Origin: Euclidia mi
Taxonomy: Eukaryota; Arthropoda; Insecta; Lepidoptera; Erebidae
Direction of reading: 5' to 3'
Length of the DNA stretch: 64,000 nucleotides
Assembly: GCA_944739405.2 (NCBI GenBank)
Contig: OX123182.2
Location: 43,277,598-43,341,597 of the forward strand
Each line of letters opens with the position of its first letter. Within the stretch, counting starts at the first letter, position 1. Of this stretch, positions 44,261 through 56,880 are shown in pieces. The position numbers and the translations under genes are program-made. The notes below the pieces were generated by a model. It did not search any database, had not been told where the DNA came from, and saw only the letters and a list, made by a program, of their open reading frames with translations.

Positions 44261-44496
44261 ATATACCGAGCTTATACAAATATATTGAATCTATTTAGGA
44301 GCTTTGAATTTAGCTTTGAGGGTAACATTATTTTAGGGTTGTAAAGGATGAGTAAATAATCTACTTAATTGGGCAATTTCATCCACGCTTCATTAGCGTT
44401 ATTTGATTAATTATTGATTCTATATTGCTTTCAGACTATTTAGATTTAAATTGCTGATTGGCAAACCATCAAAATAATTACAATAATCACATAATT

Positions 44497-44645
44497 CATA
44501 ATTATTTATTTATTTATTTATTTAACACTTTATTGTACACTAAGTTGGACATTAAAAATTGATCATTTTACAAACATAGTACAATGGGCGGCCTTATCGC
44601 TAACAGCGATTTCTACCAGGCAACCTTTGGATGGATATTATTGGT
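44497..44645 (-). repeat. Non-LTR 3' tail with (ATTT)n
   Basis: On the minus strand: '...ggtagaaatcgctgttagcg', 'ggccgcccattgtac', 'acaataaagtgttaaataaa' and an (AAAT)n run (44,499-44,525). This is a common lepidopteran non-LTR 3' end; the coding part is absent. Confidence 0.55.
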
Positions 44646-44693
44646 AGGAAAGAAATGGTAGTTGTCAGTGTACCAGTAAATTATGATTTACTT

Positions 44694-44695
<2 letters not shown>

Positions 44696-44741
<46 letters not shown>
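44696..44741. repeat. (AT)n microsatellite
   Basis: About 23 AT units in an uninterrupted run. Confidence 0.98.
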
Positions 44742-44745
<4 letters not shown>

Positions 44746-45842
44746 AATAATTAGTAATGAAATATCATTATCATGATCCTAATAAAATATACCTACCTAT
44801 TATGTGTGAGTGACATTTACGTATAGGTACTAATGCGATTTGAGAGTTCATAAAATTGTGTACTCCCTAATAAATTAATAAATATGCATATAACCCATGT
44901 TTAACGTTACTGGCTTTCGTGTAAACAGTTTCTCAAGTTTTCATATTTCAACAATCTAGGAATTTAAACAGGTACATACTAGTTAATCAACCACAAATAA
45001 ACACGTGGGTAAATTAGTTCTTTAAGAATAGCAATGTAACAACAACCATCTTAAAATATAGATTACTCTTTTATTGCCATCCATATGAAATCAACTAATC
45101 CTTTAAAATGGTGTACCGGCGTAATTTTAAAAAGTTGGTAAAAGAAACCAAAACGCGTGAATGTCGATCCTTTATGATATATTATTGATAGACTGCCAAC
45201 CTGTTACTGATACACTATTATCATCTTGTAGCACTTTTGTTGTACATCTGGGATTCTAAATAATAACAATGAAATTAGAATTAATAATATACGCTTTTGT
45301 ATGCAGATTTGTTTGGTTATACCTACGTAGATAAGTTCTACGTTTGTCCACTAGCATAATATTTCTCATATAATATATAGGGAAACGGACGGTGTTGTAA
45401 TCCAAAACTCCATTGCCAAACTAAAGTGTATTGAACTTTTCTATCACAAAATTTCATTAGCATTATGAATTCTATGAAGAAGTAATGTAAATTAATACCA
45501 TGCAGTTTCAATGTGTCACGGCACTAGAAACTATATAGGATTATTCGAGTAGAAATTGATCCACAAGTACAATTGACACAACCTTACAAAGATTTGAAAA
45601 ATAAAGTCAAATAAATTTAGATTTGAACTAGCGCTCTTAGACTAGTAAAACTAATTAAACATTTCATTTACAGATTATCATATAATATCATCATATAAGT
45701 GCAAGAAACGGATAGCTCAAGGATTGCCTTGATCTGTCCGAAGTCATGGCTATTTTATTTAATTTAGTCTTCAGCAACCTTATCCCTAAAGATATGAAGT
45801 AATTTAGCTAAAATATGGGTAGGTATTATGAATAAAATGTGC
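44742..45842. other. AT-rich intergenic DNA, nothing recognised
   Basis: No frame above background, no repeat structure noticed. Confidence 0.5.
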
Positions 45843-46027
45843 GATTGCACGGTTGGCGTAGTGGTTTAAGCGGCCGCCTCGCCGCTTGATACTGCGCCGA
45901 GTTTTGTGTGATTCATAAATTGTTGTTTCGAGTCTGGGTGTTCATGTCCTCTTTAGTTGTATGTTTGTAAAGTCCCCCGCGACACAGGATTTAGTCCTAA
46001 TGCGGTAGTTGTCTATAAAAAAATATT
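45843..46027 (+). repeat. tRNA-derived SINE (plus)
   Basis: GGTTGGCGTAGTGGTTTAAG (45,851-45,870) is a good A box. A degenerate B-box zone and a body containing 'tgttgtttcgagtctgggtg' and 'tttgtaaagtcccccgcgac' follow, ending in an A run (46,018-46,023). Confidence 0.6.
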
Positions 46028-47104
46028 CAGACCGATTCAAGGTATCGCTTTAACCTATTATGAAACAATACTTGTAAATATTCTCAAAGAAAAACAGTGA
46101 CCTCATACGGAAAATACCGGCAGCTAGCCGAGAGGTGTAATACGACCGCCATGCGAAATATTGAGCTTTCATATCTTGGCAACATTTACATAAATTGTAT
46201 CAAGGTCGAATTATAAACGAACTTTTCATTTAATATGGATGACACGAAAGCTTACAAGTTAAATGCGAAATAAATTTAAAATAATTGACGGAAGAACAAT
46301 GTACAATGATTCAGTCCATGTAAATGCTACCAATTACATGGACTGCATGGAATGCTGCAATGCTCGATGAAAGTCTCAATGTACCAAGGTCTTGAAATAA
46401 AAGCCTGATTATAGTTGTGTATTCTTGCAAGGTACTTGATTTTACCGTAATATCGAGCCATAACTGAAATACGCCAAACTAAATGCACTGGCAAAATAAT
46501 TGTAATCATTTAACACATTTTACTCAATAGGTATTATAAACTTTTAATTGATTTACCTTAGTAAGAAAATCAATAGAATTTTAAGAGATCACATGATCGG
46601 TCCTACTACATTTAGCATACTACAACATCACAAATATTTTGCCATGCAAACACGTTACAAAATATGCCTGGTAATAGTTCTCCACCTCCAAAATTAAATA
46701 AATATTTGATCCTTTGCCTTACTTATAAATTACTTCCGGTTTTTAATTGAACTCACAAATAATTTCGTATACAGGTCATATTTTGAGTAAAAGCCAAACT
46801 CATCCAAATAATTCAATAGCAAATATAACTTATATGCTGAACGATATCCATTATCTAGAATAAGCGAATTGTTTAATGCAGAATTATATACCGATGCCAT
46901 AGCCATGTCTACATTGGCAAACGCCTATGAATACATCGTAACATAATATTACACTTTGGTCTTTTGTGAATATTATGACCATTGCAAGAGCGTTAATCTT
47001 TATAACTATCATTCATAGCTAGCCATGGCATTTGTCATCTATTTTTCCATGGGTTTAGTCTGAACTTATAAGGCTTTTCTTTATATCACAGTAATAAATC
47101 ATGT
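46028..47104. other. Intergenic DNA with a tRNA-like fragment
   Basis: Around 46,130-46,185, 'gctagccgagaggtgtaa' resembles the A box of a serine- or leucine-type tRNA, but no B box or acceptor stem follows, so it is not a functional tRNA gene. A short inverted repeat of 'cagtccatgtaa' and 'ttacatggactg' lies at 46,312-46,345. Nothing else is recognised. Confidence 0.35.
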
Positions 47105-47225
47105 ATCGTGGAGGACTGTACCGAATAAATGGACACAAAGAAAGCCATTATCCCGTATAGGAATCAAACCCATTACGCTAGGCGTATTATGAAACAACGT
47201 TACTCTATTACCGGAATAACTTGCT
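47105..47225 (-). repeat. SINE-like fragment (minus)
   Basis: The inverted B box 'aggaatcaaacccatt' (47,159-47,174) is followed by 'acgctaggcgtattatg' and 'cgttactctattaccgg', in the order expected for an inverted tRNA-derived SINE. The 88-aa frame over it is not a gene. Confidence 0.45.
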
Positions 47226-48369
47226 CTCAATTAGTATCAAGGTATTATCAAACAAAAGCCATCAAATTTACAAATCTTGCACGAAGACGCCAATTTGTTA
47301 TTGTAATTTGCCAGATTATGTTTTCCTCGAAACAATTTAGGTGTTCCCAGGAAACAGTCCAGAATATGACTTGGTTTCTCTTTGAAGGCACATAATGAAA
47401 TAGTATTAGATCACTTTGCAAGTTATTGCTGTGTTTCACTACCATTTCATCAGTGAAGCAGCAAATCTTGTGTTTTGCATTTCAATCAAATTGCCATAGC
47501 TTTGCATAAATAAAATTAAGTGCGGCTTATTGAAGCGTACTGGTTTTAAGCTCTTTTAATTTTCATATCACTATTTAATGTAGTATGTTTTATATACCTA
47601 TTTTCACGCAATTTTGTTTCTTTGTTGAAATACTTTAACTACACCTCCGAACGACACCTTGAAACAACAGTAAGAACTGTCGTCATAAGAGCAGAGATAC
47701 TTAGAGCTAGCAAATATCAGGCAAACACTAAACCTAATTCATGAAGATAGCAGTGAGTAATATTTAAGCTGATTTTGGTCTTTGAGTAACATTCAGTCGG
47801 GCATTTGGCTATTTACGTAGTATAAGAAAAACGTGCTCGAGCTGTAATTATAACCATGCGTCCGCAATTTACAATCTTGTTTAAGTATATGCACATTTCT
47901 TGTAACCCTTGCATGATCTATGCCATATGTAGTTCACAGTCCCGTCGCCAGACTCGTCTGCCCTTTTTTCCCAAAAAAAGCTATATTCATCGGTTCAAAG
48001 TGCTGGTTACACAATTAATTTATGTTCAAATTGCGTCAATTTTGCGAACAAGTGCACACATAAAACTTAGTGCCCACAATCGAATCACTAGTAAATAAAC
48101 ACGATGGCATCCTGTCACGATTACAAGCAACGTGAATGTCACGTCACGTACATAGAGTACACACTAGGACCTCGTTACTGTAAGTTCGTAGTTACATACA
48201 GTTAAAGCTTGCGAGCGAATACGCGTGTCACCGGTAGGCAGAGTATTGTTTAATAAGAAAATGACTCACATTGTCGTTTAATTTCAGTGGCTTATATTTT
48301 ATAGTGAAAACTTTTACATAGAGCTACTGTAACTTCTTACTCATGAATATGCCTTAAACTTACACAGGT
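47226..48369. other. Intergenic DNA, nothing recognised
   Basis: An 80-aa plus frame at 47,856-48,098 has no family resemblance. No repeats were noticed. Confidence 0.45.
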
Positions 48370-48956
48370 ACTAGTATTGTAGCCTTTTTTTTCTCTCTCT
48401 GGAAATGCATTTACGCATATCCCCGCAGGATGAAAAGCGGGGGGTATGTGGGACTCGACGGCTGGAGTGCAATGCCGTAATACCCACTAGAACCACAGCG
48501 CATACTTCCACGCCATTTTTGGGCAACAGGGGGTCGCGTTAGCATTCTACCCTGGCACCCCGGCGGATAGCCAGAAGGCCACAACCTCCTTGGCGGCGGA
48601 TGAAGGTGTTGGGCTCCGCCGCATACACAAACAGCGGCGGCAGAGGATAGGAAGGACGGCATCATGATAACACCGCATCTCCTCCTCCTCTGCGGCCCCA
48701 CTGCAACGCATCGAATGGTGCGCCCCCATTTGGTCGCGGGAGATAGGGCGCGCGGCAATGCAACTCCGACACGCCTCTCCTCCCGTGACCGCACCCGACT
48801 ACGAGGGACAGGCAGAACTGTCCCCCGCACCCGTACCTTTGGACGCATCCTGCGCAGGCCCCCTCCAAGCCCACGCGGAGCGTCCACTCCCGGGATCTCT
48901 CTTAGCTTCACCGCGGGTGTCCAAGCCACGGTTACTGAGCACTAGTATTGTAGCCT
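48370..48956 (-). mobile_element. GC-rich non-autonomous retroelement, copy 3, with 16-bp TSD
   Basis: ACTAGTATTGTAGCCT is duplicated at 48,370-48,385 and 48,941-48,956. The insert (48,386-48,940) is on the minus strand with its A-rich tail at the left ('ttttttttctctctctgg'). Its first sense bases, GCTCAGTAACCGTGG, start about 35 bases inside the 5' end of copies 1 and 2, so it is 5'-truncated. The central ~330 bases match the other copies, but the 3' third is different, showing a distinct subfamily. The intact duplication indicates a fairly recent insertion. Confidence 0.85.
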
Positions 48957-49332
48957 GCCGTTTTGTATGCCTACTTAAGTCTTTTACGAATAAAGTAATG
49001 ACTTAAAAAGCCATTATTCCTATAATGGTATTAAATAAAATAAATGCCAATAAAATTTAGCCACGGAGGAGAAATATCATATTTTAGCTTTGAATTTACC
49101 GTGTATTTTGAAATATTTTATCCAAGTAAGAAAATGTTTATAATATACAAACAATGTAAATTATTTATTAATACATTCAGGATGAAGATATATCAAGCTG
49201 TTTCGGTTACAGTTTTGATTAATGTTTCGATCGTATGTGGTTGGATGGTTCATACATTACAATCCATTTCTTTTTTAATATGTGTCTTAACATGTTAACT
49301 AAACGTACCTAGAGAAATTCGAAAAAAAAACA

Positions 49333-49380
49333 CATTATTAAAAATAACAAATACCTAGGTATTTGTTATTTTTAATAATG
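49333..49380. repeat. Perfect 48-bp palindrome
   Basis: The arm 49,333-49,356 (CATTATTAAAAATAACAAAT...) is exactly inverted at 49,357-49,380 with no spacer. It is flanked by nine A on the left and seven T on the right, which extend the hairpin imperfectly. Confidence 0.95.
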
Positions 49381-51769
49381 CGTTTTTTTAGCCAAAGGAT
49401 TTTGTTAATACCTAGTAACATCGCGAAAGTCAACTGAAAGTAAGTAACTGTTTTTTCGTTACTTTTGAAAAAAAAAGGAAGGTTAGAAATATTAGCAGCA
49501 AAAAGAATGATTTTATTTTCGACATGATTTAGTTACATCATATATGTTTTTTTATGAATTGAGCTTATTAACTGATGTAGAGAAGAGTTGCTGTAATAGG
49601 TACTTCTTTTACAAAATGTTAATATAATTGGTTCGAAATTTTCAAGGTTTACTGTCCATAATGGAATTTTAAATAAGAGTAATAAAAATGTTTAGCTCAA
49701 AAGGTTAATGTATCTAGGTTGTTGCTTACCTTTACTTTTGCCCAAATAGATTTTTAATTTAGTTTAGGGCGGAATAATCTGAATTTTATCCTTTGAGGGA
49801 TCTGAGTTTTATCATTTAAATTGGCGCCGCGATGAGGCGGAGCTGTGCCAAAGGCAGTTGGCGTCAGCCACCAAGTACTTCCAGAAACTTCGATTAACGA
49901 GTTCCGACGATTTAGTGGTTCCGTAATCGTATAAAAATTACGTGCTGACTACATTTTACATTAACTTCACATCTACAGTAATGATGTGGATCTTGATTAA
50001 CTGTCTTCACTAATGTGCTTCGTGGATTTCACAAGTTTCCAACTCAAATAAGAAAGTGTTTTGATTGAAACTGTCTATATTACGAGTCTATTGACTGAAG
50101 CTAGTGAGACTACGGTTAAGTTTGAAACTTATTTGTTGAACTGGAGTCGTGGAAATTCCTCAAGTGTTACACGGAGATGTAGCGATATTACATCGGGCGA
50201 CAAACTATTATCTCTGCGGCTTGATCTTTGAATTAGCTCGCTCGACTTACTAATTATCATAAAGTTTTAACAGCGTCGAACTTTTGGCACCGCTATCAAC
50301 ATTTCGCAAGAATTTCTCTGAATGCTTCAATATTTTGTGAGTTTTTTGGCTCGGATTATTCACTTTGAAGTTTGATTCTTAATTAAAGAACTAGAATTAT
50401 TAATAAGAAAATGTTACGTGTACCATGCTGCTACTACATCTGCGGAAACCGTCAAACGACGCTTATACTATAATCTAGTAGGCAATTACGTTTTTAGCCA
50501 TTTGGGGCACATACATATACTCACGCCTTTTTCCCGTCGTTGTAAGCAGAGACAACAGTACACCACTTGCTTCTTTCATTGCAACCCTGCGCCTTCTCTA
50601 CATTCATTACTCTTTACATACATACTCGCCAGGTGCTTCGAACCTCTTCGCTTTTCAAAACGACCCCGATTTGGTTGATGAATGTCCTACGAGGATACCA
50701 TATCGGCCAACCTGATGATTTACGACATATATGATACAAAAGTAAACCGGTAGAACAATCACGGGTGAAACAGTTTGCCCGCTGTCATTCAGAGTTCAGT
50801 TCACATTGATTTGTGTAACTAGCATCTGTCACGGCATGACTGTTAACTTTGCCGGGGAAATTACATGCCAGCTGCAAAATTGTGGCCCGACGCACACTGA
50901 CTGCCACTCACTGTGAAAAAAAGGATTGCTCGAAATTGTAACAGTTTTTAATTTTAATTTTCAGCTTTTCTCATCATCGCGTCGTAGCATTATCCACTAC
51001 ATAGTAATTCATAACACCTCTGATTATATCTATCCCATGCTTTTGCGGAATCATAGTTGTTACCAGAAACACTTATGAAAATTACATCAATCCTGTTATA
51101 TTTCGTATGATGTATCCTATTGTACGGTATCTCCAAACATGACTAACCAAATCGTTAAACGATGACAAGTCAACTATATGATCAATGTTAACTGGCCATT
51201 TCAAGAAACGCAATTATTTCACGAAATACTCGACCATTTTACCGAACAAGCAATTGTACGAAATGGTCTCGACCTTTACATAGTGTCTAATAGTAACTAA
51301 AATAATCAACTACTCACTGTGGTAATTTAATATTAAAATACTGTTTCAATCGTCTAACTGCGTACTTTTGAAGTTTTAAATATTTAGCTATGACTTTAAA
51401 GGCGAGCGGTTTGAACAAGTTGTCGCGAGTCTTGCTTCGACCAAGATCGATGCAAGCAAGCCCTTCGTTGGAGAAATAAGGTATTTATACTATTTTTAAT
51501 TACAAGTTTCCAAATACCGTACAATGCATTAAAGTCTCTAAACTTCACCCCAGGTATTTTTGTTCTTTTTTTGCAGAATATCATTGCTGTTGTCCTTGTC
51601 ACCACCCATAGCTATAAAAATCAAAATAAACACACATGAATCATAGCTATGAGATCGGTGTCGGTGAATACCTAACTAACCTACCTTTCTTACTAATATA
51701 TCTAATTAAATGCGCAATGCTAATTTAATCATTATATTGGACAGTAATTACCTAATTAAATTAAATTTA
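49381..51769. other. Intergenic DNA, possible LTR-element leader at 49,822
   Basis: TTGGCGCCGCGATGAGG at 49,822-49,838 resembles the primer-binding and leader start of some insect Gypsy-type elements, but no LTR or gag was found next to it. The 86-aa frame at 50,418-50,678 lies in a dispersed-repeat-like block without a domain. The remainder is unassigned. Confidence 0.3.
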
Positions 51770-51789
51770 AAACCGCCAAAAATGATAAC

Positions 51790-52569
51790 AACATACCTTC
51801 CTCTAACGCAACGGCACCCAGAAGCAGTAGGCGACAAGTGCTTGGCTCTCAACCCCAGGCAGCAGTTGAGGATAAATTGTCACGAAATGAAATTCGTCAA
51901 ATTGTCCAGGAGGTAATCAATGACGAGCTTACGCAGATGCTGTCTAAGTTTAACGACACCTGAAATAAAGAGCTTCAGCCCCTTAAGGAAAAAAGTTCTG
52001 ACATAACTGACTCAATGAATTTCATGAATAGTCAGTACGAGAAACTGCTTAAAGAACATACTGCCACGAATTATCTTATCAAAGAATTGCAGAAAGAGAA
52101 TTCAATTATGGAGAAAATTATCGTAGATTTAAGAGGCCGTTTGAATCAGATGGAACAACTAAATAGATCAAACAATATCGAGATCCAATGCTTACCAGAG
52201 AATGTATTACATTGTACGAGAGTTGCTAAGCTGAACCCCGCAAACAACCGTCCACGTTCAATAGTGGTGCAGCTTACTTCGCCGAAAATCCGAGATGCTT
52301 TACTTGCGGGCGCTACAATCTACAACAAATCCAACCCAGATGATAAATTGAACACATCACACCTCGGTTACCCTGCAAGCCAGAAGTCGGCAATCTACAT
52401 AACGGACCATTTTTCTACCAGCAGTTAGGCACTGCACGCAGCTGCGAGAATCAAGGCCAAGGAGCTCGGTTATCAATACGTTTGGATTAGAAATGGACGA
52501 ATTTTCATCCGTAAAACACCGGATACTGAACATAATTATATTGGTGAAGAGCATGGACACTTTAAATAA
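51790..52569 (+). pseudogene. Jockey-like ORF1 (coiled-coil nucleic-acid-binding protein)
   Basis: Pieces in one frame: DKLSRNEIRQIVQEVINDEL, a stop at about 51,961 (TGA), then MNFMNSQYEKLLKEH and a long heptad-type coiled coil (LIKELQKENSIMEKIIVDLRG), NNIEIQCLPEN, and a C-terminal block with RPRSIVVQLTSPKIRDALL, NTSHLGYP and, after a stop at about 52,426, ARIKAKELGYQYVWIRNGRIFIRK. This is the typical ORF1 of Jockey-clade elements, which binds element RNA. A short deletion is likely between NVLHCTR and its upstream helix. The RTE insertion lies just after the ORF1 stop at 52,569. Confidence 0.8.
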
Positions 52570-52845
52570 TTTAGGTTAAGTTGATATAGGTATTTATATT
52601 AGGTAGGGGGCCCTACCAAGTTCTTCGGGGCCCAAGCCAACCTCCCCTGCGAGTCGGTGCACCTGCTGAATGACGGACGAGGCTCTGGCGCAAGCTTTCC
52701 CTAGGGGTTGGGAGGTCAGACGGCAGTCACTCCCGTAAAGGCAAAACAGTCAAATAACAAAATAATGGAAAGCAACAGAATTGGAAACAGTGTTTCGGGT
52801 AGGGCACCGCCGCAAAACGGTGCGTAGGAGCCTCGCCCGACTCTT

Positions 52846-54163
52846 GTGACAAGTGGGCAAGGGCTACCGTGTCAGAGGTGGACACGGCCAAAGACGTTAG
52901 CCCCAACCCGAAAGATCCGTTTCGCATCGTGGAACATTGGCACGCTAACCGGACGCGTGAGAGAGCTGGCTGATGTACTCTCCAGGCGGAGGGTGTCTGT
53001 GGCGTTTCTGCAGGAGACTCGGTGGAAAGGCAGCAGATCCCGGTCCATTGGGAGTGGCTACAAGCTGATCTACACGGGTGGAACTGGCGAGGAGAGCGGG
53101 GTGGCGGTTGTGCTCGCCGAGGAGTTTCAGGACGGGATCTTGGAGGTGAAGCGTTACAGCGACCGGCTTATGGCTGTAGGGGTGCTTATTGAAGGGGTTG
53201 TGACCCATTTGATAAGTGCCTATGCACCACAGGCAGGTTGCAACGACACCGTCAAGATGGCGTTCTGGGATCAACTTGGTGAAGTTCTTCGTGCAGTCCT
53301 GCTCTCTCAGGGAATCATTCTGGTTGGTGATCTGAAAGGTCATGTGGGAATTTGAGCGTGTTCACGGTGGCTTTGGCTACGATGGCCGTAACCACGGAGG
53401 GGAGCATATCCTCCGAACTTGTGTGGCTGCCGACCTTGGCATTGTGAACACGTACTTCAAAAAGAAAGCTAAACACTTTGTCACCTACAAGAGTGGGAGA
53501 CACGCGACCCAGACTGATTTCCTACTTATCAGGAGACACCATATCAGCAAGGTAGCCAACTGCAAGGTCATACCCGGTGAGAGTCTCACGGCACAACACC
53601 GCCTCCTTGTCATGGACCTCCGCGTGAAACCCAAAGGCAAACACGCATACCGCTGTCAACGTCAAATTCGGTGGTGGCTGCTCAAGGATGCCAAATCCCT
53701 GGACTTCGCCTCAGCTATCGGCGACAAGTGCGCTGCTACTGAAGGCGAACCAACTCAGAGCCAGTGGGATAGAATCCAGGCGGTCATCACCGGAGCGGCG
53801 ATGGCAGTGCTGGGCATGTCTAAGGGCGGACGCCAGTGTGACAAGGAGACTTGGTGGTGGAACGACACACTCCAGAGGGAGACAAGGGTGAAGAAAGCCC
53901 TCTTTAAAGCGTGGCAAACGTCCAAGTCTCCTGAAGACCGCGACGCATACAAGGCTGCCAAACGTGCCACTAAGAGGGCTGTAGCCAGAGCCAGACGAGA
54001 CCACTTGGAACCGCTTTATACCAAGCTGGAATCGTCTGAGGGGCAGAAGCTCATATACAAGTTGGCACGCTCCAGGGTCAAAGCGGCACAGGACATTACT
54101 AAGTGTCGCTGTATTAAAGACCCTGAGGGCAACCTATTATGCGCGTCTCGCGCGGTGAAGTAG
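52846..54163 (+). pseudogene. RTE endonuclease domain
   Basis: Frame 1 (to 53,355): RFASWNIGTLTGRVRELADVL, VAFLQETRWKG, YTGGTGEESGVAVVL, DRLMAVGVLI, LISAYAPQAGCND, IILVGDLKGHVG. A one-base shift near 53,340 continues: GFGYDGRNHGGEHIL, LGIVNTYFKKK, HATQTDFLLIRR, LTAQHRLLVMDLRV, then the basic linker to RT. This is the APE-type nuclease with E (QET), the GD.N block and the final H. The conserved asparagine of GDxNG has become lysine (GDLKG), so the site is damaged independently of the frameshift. Confidence 0.88.
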
Positions 54164-55770
54164 AGATGGCGCTCGTACTTCCACAAGCTGCTTAACAAGA
54201 AGCATAAAGAGGTGCAGCCACCGGAACTCCCTCCGACCCAAGGACTAGTGACGCCGGTACTATTTAGCCATGCAGCCTGAAGAAGTCCAGAGGGCCCTTC
54301 GCCACATGAAGAATCGGAAAGCCGTCGGAACTGATGGAGTCCCCATTGAGGCCTGGAAAGCAATGGGACTGCAGGATGTGGACACCCTTACTAATCTTTT
54401 TAACCACATACTCCCTACCGGAAAAATCCCAAACCAATGGAGACTGAGTATCATCACTCCAGTCTTCAAAGGTAAGGGATCGGTACAGGAGTGCAGTAGC
54501 TACCGCGATATTAAGGTGATGTCCCATACCCTAAAGCTCTTTGAGCGAATAATCGACTCCCGGATCCGACACGAGACCACAGTCTCGGAATGTTAATATG
54601 GGTTTCTCCCTGGTCCCGGAACCATGGATCCAATTTTCGTTATGGAGCGGTGCAGGTCGAAGAACACGCCTCTGCATCTTCTGTTTCTAGACATGCAGAA
54701 GGCCTTCGACTTGTGCCGCGACAGATGATCTGGTGGGCTCTAAGATCCAAAGGTGTACCAGAAGCATATATTGACATCATCCGAGACATGTACTCAAATT
54801 CCGATTCCGTAGTTCGGACTGCTGTTGGCGACACAAAATCCTTTCCCATCACCGTAGGGTTCCGTCCTCGGTCCGTACCTATTCAGTGTAATATTAGACG
54901 TACTGTCAGACAGCATCAAAGACTCACATGAGCAGCCCCCGTGGCTGCTCATGTATGCTGATGATATCGCACTGGCGGATGCGGACAGGGGACGCTTGGC
55001 GCGGCGTGTGAACGCGTGGAAGGAGACGCTTGAGAACGGCGCGGTCTGAAAATAAACGTGGCGAAGACCGAGTACTTGGCCTGCAACAGTACAGATCCCG
55101 CGTCAATTCGTATAGGCGGACACATTGCCAAGCGAAAGGACCTGGTCAAATACCAGGGATCACTACTGCACGCGTCTGGTGACATCAATTGCAACGTCAA
55201 AGCATGCATTTCGGCAGCTTGGGCCAAATGGCGTGAGGTGAGCGGTGTCATTTGTGACCCCAAAATACCGGTTCAGCTAAAAGGACAAGTCTATAAATCC
55301 ATCATTAGACCTGTCCTGTTATATGGCAGTGAGACGTGGCCTGTGCTTGAGCGACACAAGCAGAGTCTGCGTGTCACGGAGATGAACATGTTGCGCTGGA
55401 TGTGTGGAGTCACGTGGAAGGACCACATTAGGAACTCCCGCATCCGGGGTTGCCTTCATGTCCGTGACATTGCTGACAAACTGCAAGAGTGTCGTCTACG
55501 CTGGTATGGCCACGTCTTAAATCAACCGGCATCTTACGTGGGTAACAAATGTCTTGCCATGCTACCTCCTCCGGGCCCCGGTAAACGGGGAAGGCCAAAG
55601 AAATGCTGGCTTGACGTCGTAAGGGATGACATGCGTGCCAAACAATTAACCACCAGGGATGCTGAAGACCGTGCGAAATGGAGGAGACACAGCCGGAAAG
55701 CGGACCCCGGACTCCAAGGTGTGGGTTTTGGAGTACAACCGGGACAGCGCTATGATGATGATGATGATGA
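54164..55770 (+). pseudogene. RTE reverse transcriptase and C-terminal region
   Basis: Blocks in order: EEVQRALRHMKNRKAVGTDGVP (54,276-54,340), PNQWRLSIITPVFKGKG, SSYRDIKVMSHTLKLFERII, a stop at 54,594, then fragments of motif A (FLDMQKAFD) and motif B in changing frames, LMYADDIALADAD (motif C, 54,945-54,985), a shift near 55,045, KTEYLACNS, LVKYQGSLL, RPVLLYGSETW, MLRWMCGVT, CRLRWYGHVL, KRGRPKKCW and the end near 55,745. YADD is kept. At least five frame changes or stops are present. Confidence 0.88.
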
Positions 55771-55792
55771 TGAAATTGATATAGGTATTTAT

Positions 55793-56590
55793 TGGAATTT
55801 CTTTGTATATAAATTTTAATCAAAATTTACACTTTACTATCAAAACACACGCGGTGTACGAACAAAAAGTCATAACTTTTGTCGTCAACTTTTTATGCTA
55901 ATCTATGATATAGTCGTATTGACTGAAACATGGCTAAATAGTACTGTTTTTAGCTCAGAACTATTTGACGAAAGATACATAGTATACAGGAGAGACAGAG
56001 ATGGCAGGAAGAAAGATGGGGGGGAGTATTGATTGCTGTGCTCAAAAGTATAAATGCAAAGCGTTATGACTCAGTGGGACAGCCGATGTGAAGATCTGTG
56101 GATTACCGTTGAACTGAACATCTATTCGTCGTATAAATCTATTCGTCGGATAGCTCTGTGCGCAGTTTACCTGCCACCACCAGTGCTTCGTGCAACACTG
56201 GCATATTTTTTAGATAACTGTAATTCTGTGCTAGAACAGTGAAACTTATATATGTGTATTTTTGGAGACTTTAATTTGGGAAATATTAATTGGAGCTTGA
56301 CAAGTGAATCAAATACAATGCACCTGGTATAAGCCAAATATTAATTGATTTTACTCACGCAAACACATTTTTGCACCTGAACAGCATCAGTAATAGCTCG
56401 GATAGAATATTGGATCTCGTTCTCGCTAACTTACCGTCTGCTAGTGTCTGTCTTGCATGTATTCCTTTAAGTTATATTGACCCTCTACATCCTCCACTAG
56501 AAATCGTAATTGATGCATACTCGGACATCCGCCTTCAGTATAATGTGAAAATAGTGTTAGATTAAATTTCTTAAATTATGCAAACATTTG
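55793..56590 (+). pseudogene. Jockey-like endonuclease, decayed
   Basis: VVLTETWLNS (about 55,914-55,945), ELFDERYIVYRRDRDG, SINAKRYDSVG, CEDLWITVELNI, RIALCAVYLPPP, a stop near 56,241, CIFGDFNLGNINW (about 56,258-56,295), SSDRILDLVLANLPSA, then PLHPPLEI and a last frame (RLNFLNYANICKA) that runs to the edge of the next insertion. Several shifts. The E, GDFN and late H blocks show an APE-type nuclease. Confidence 0.8.
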
Positions 56591-56880
56591 CAAAGCTCAA
56601 ACTCAAACTCAAAATCATTTATTCATTTAGATCACAAAGTGACACTTATGAACGTCAAATTTAAACATTATTACTGTATGCTTCTACATTTACATTTACT
56701 ACCACGTTCGCAATGCAATAGGTAGAACCATGAGAAAGAACGGGCAATAAAACTCACGGTCACTCTTTTTCATCGCCAGGTTTTTAATAATACATAACAA
56801 TTAAACTTTTGTAAGGTGCTGCAACTGTTATACCTTCTATGTTACTTGTATATATTTACTTTACATGATACTCAAGCATA
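56590..56880 (-). repeat. Non-LTR 3' end with (TTGAG)n tail
   Basis: In sense: '...gagttttattgcccgttc', 'gcgaacgtggtagtaaatg', 'gacgttcataagtgtcac', 'aataaatgattttgagtttg'. This is a common lepidopteran 3' end with a pentamer tail at 56,597-56,613. Its coding part was lost by 5' truncation. Confidence 0.6.

Larger units (their letters stand above)
52598..55775 (+). mobile_element. Complete but decayed RTE-type retrotransposon with 17-bp TSD
   Basis: TTGATATAGGTATTTAT is duplicated at 52,581-52,597 and 55,776-55,792. The 3,178-bp insert starts with a GC-rich leader (GGGGGCCCTACC...TTCGGGGCCC, about 52,605-52,632) and ends in a (GAT)n run (55,752-55,772). A single ORF2 with endonuclease and RT spans it, broken by several stops and frameshifts. 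Size, single ORF, GAT tail and duplication fit the RTE group. Confidence 0.88.

Noticed and set aside
46126..46190. tRNA gene (serine/leucine type A box)
   Set aside because: No B box, anticodon arm or acceptor pairing can be built downstream.
48411..48945. 172-aa minus frame
   Set aside because: GC-rich element copy 3; not conserved in frame with copies 1 and 2 in its 3' third.
49822..49838. Gypsy-type primer-binding site
   Set aside because: Suggestive sequence, but no LTR, gag or pol was found beside it; kept only as a note.
50418..50678. 86-aa open frame as a gene
   Set aside because: No domain and the DNA has the look of a dispersed repeat.
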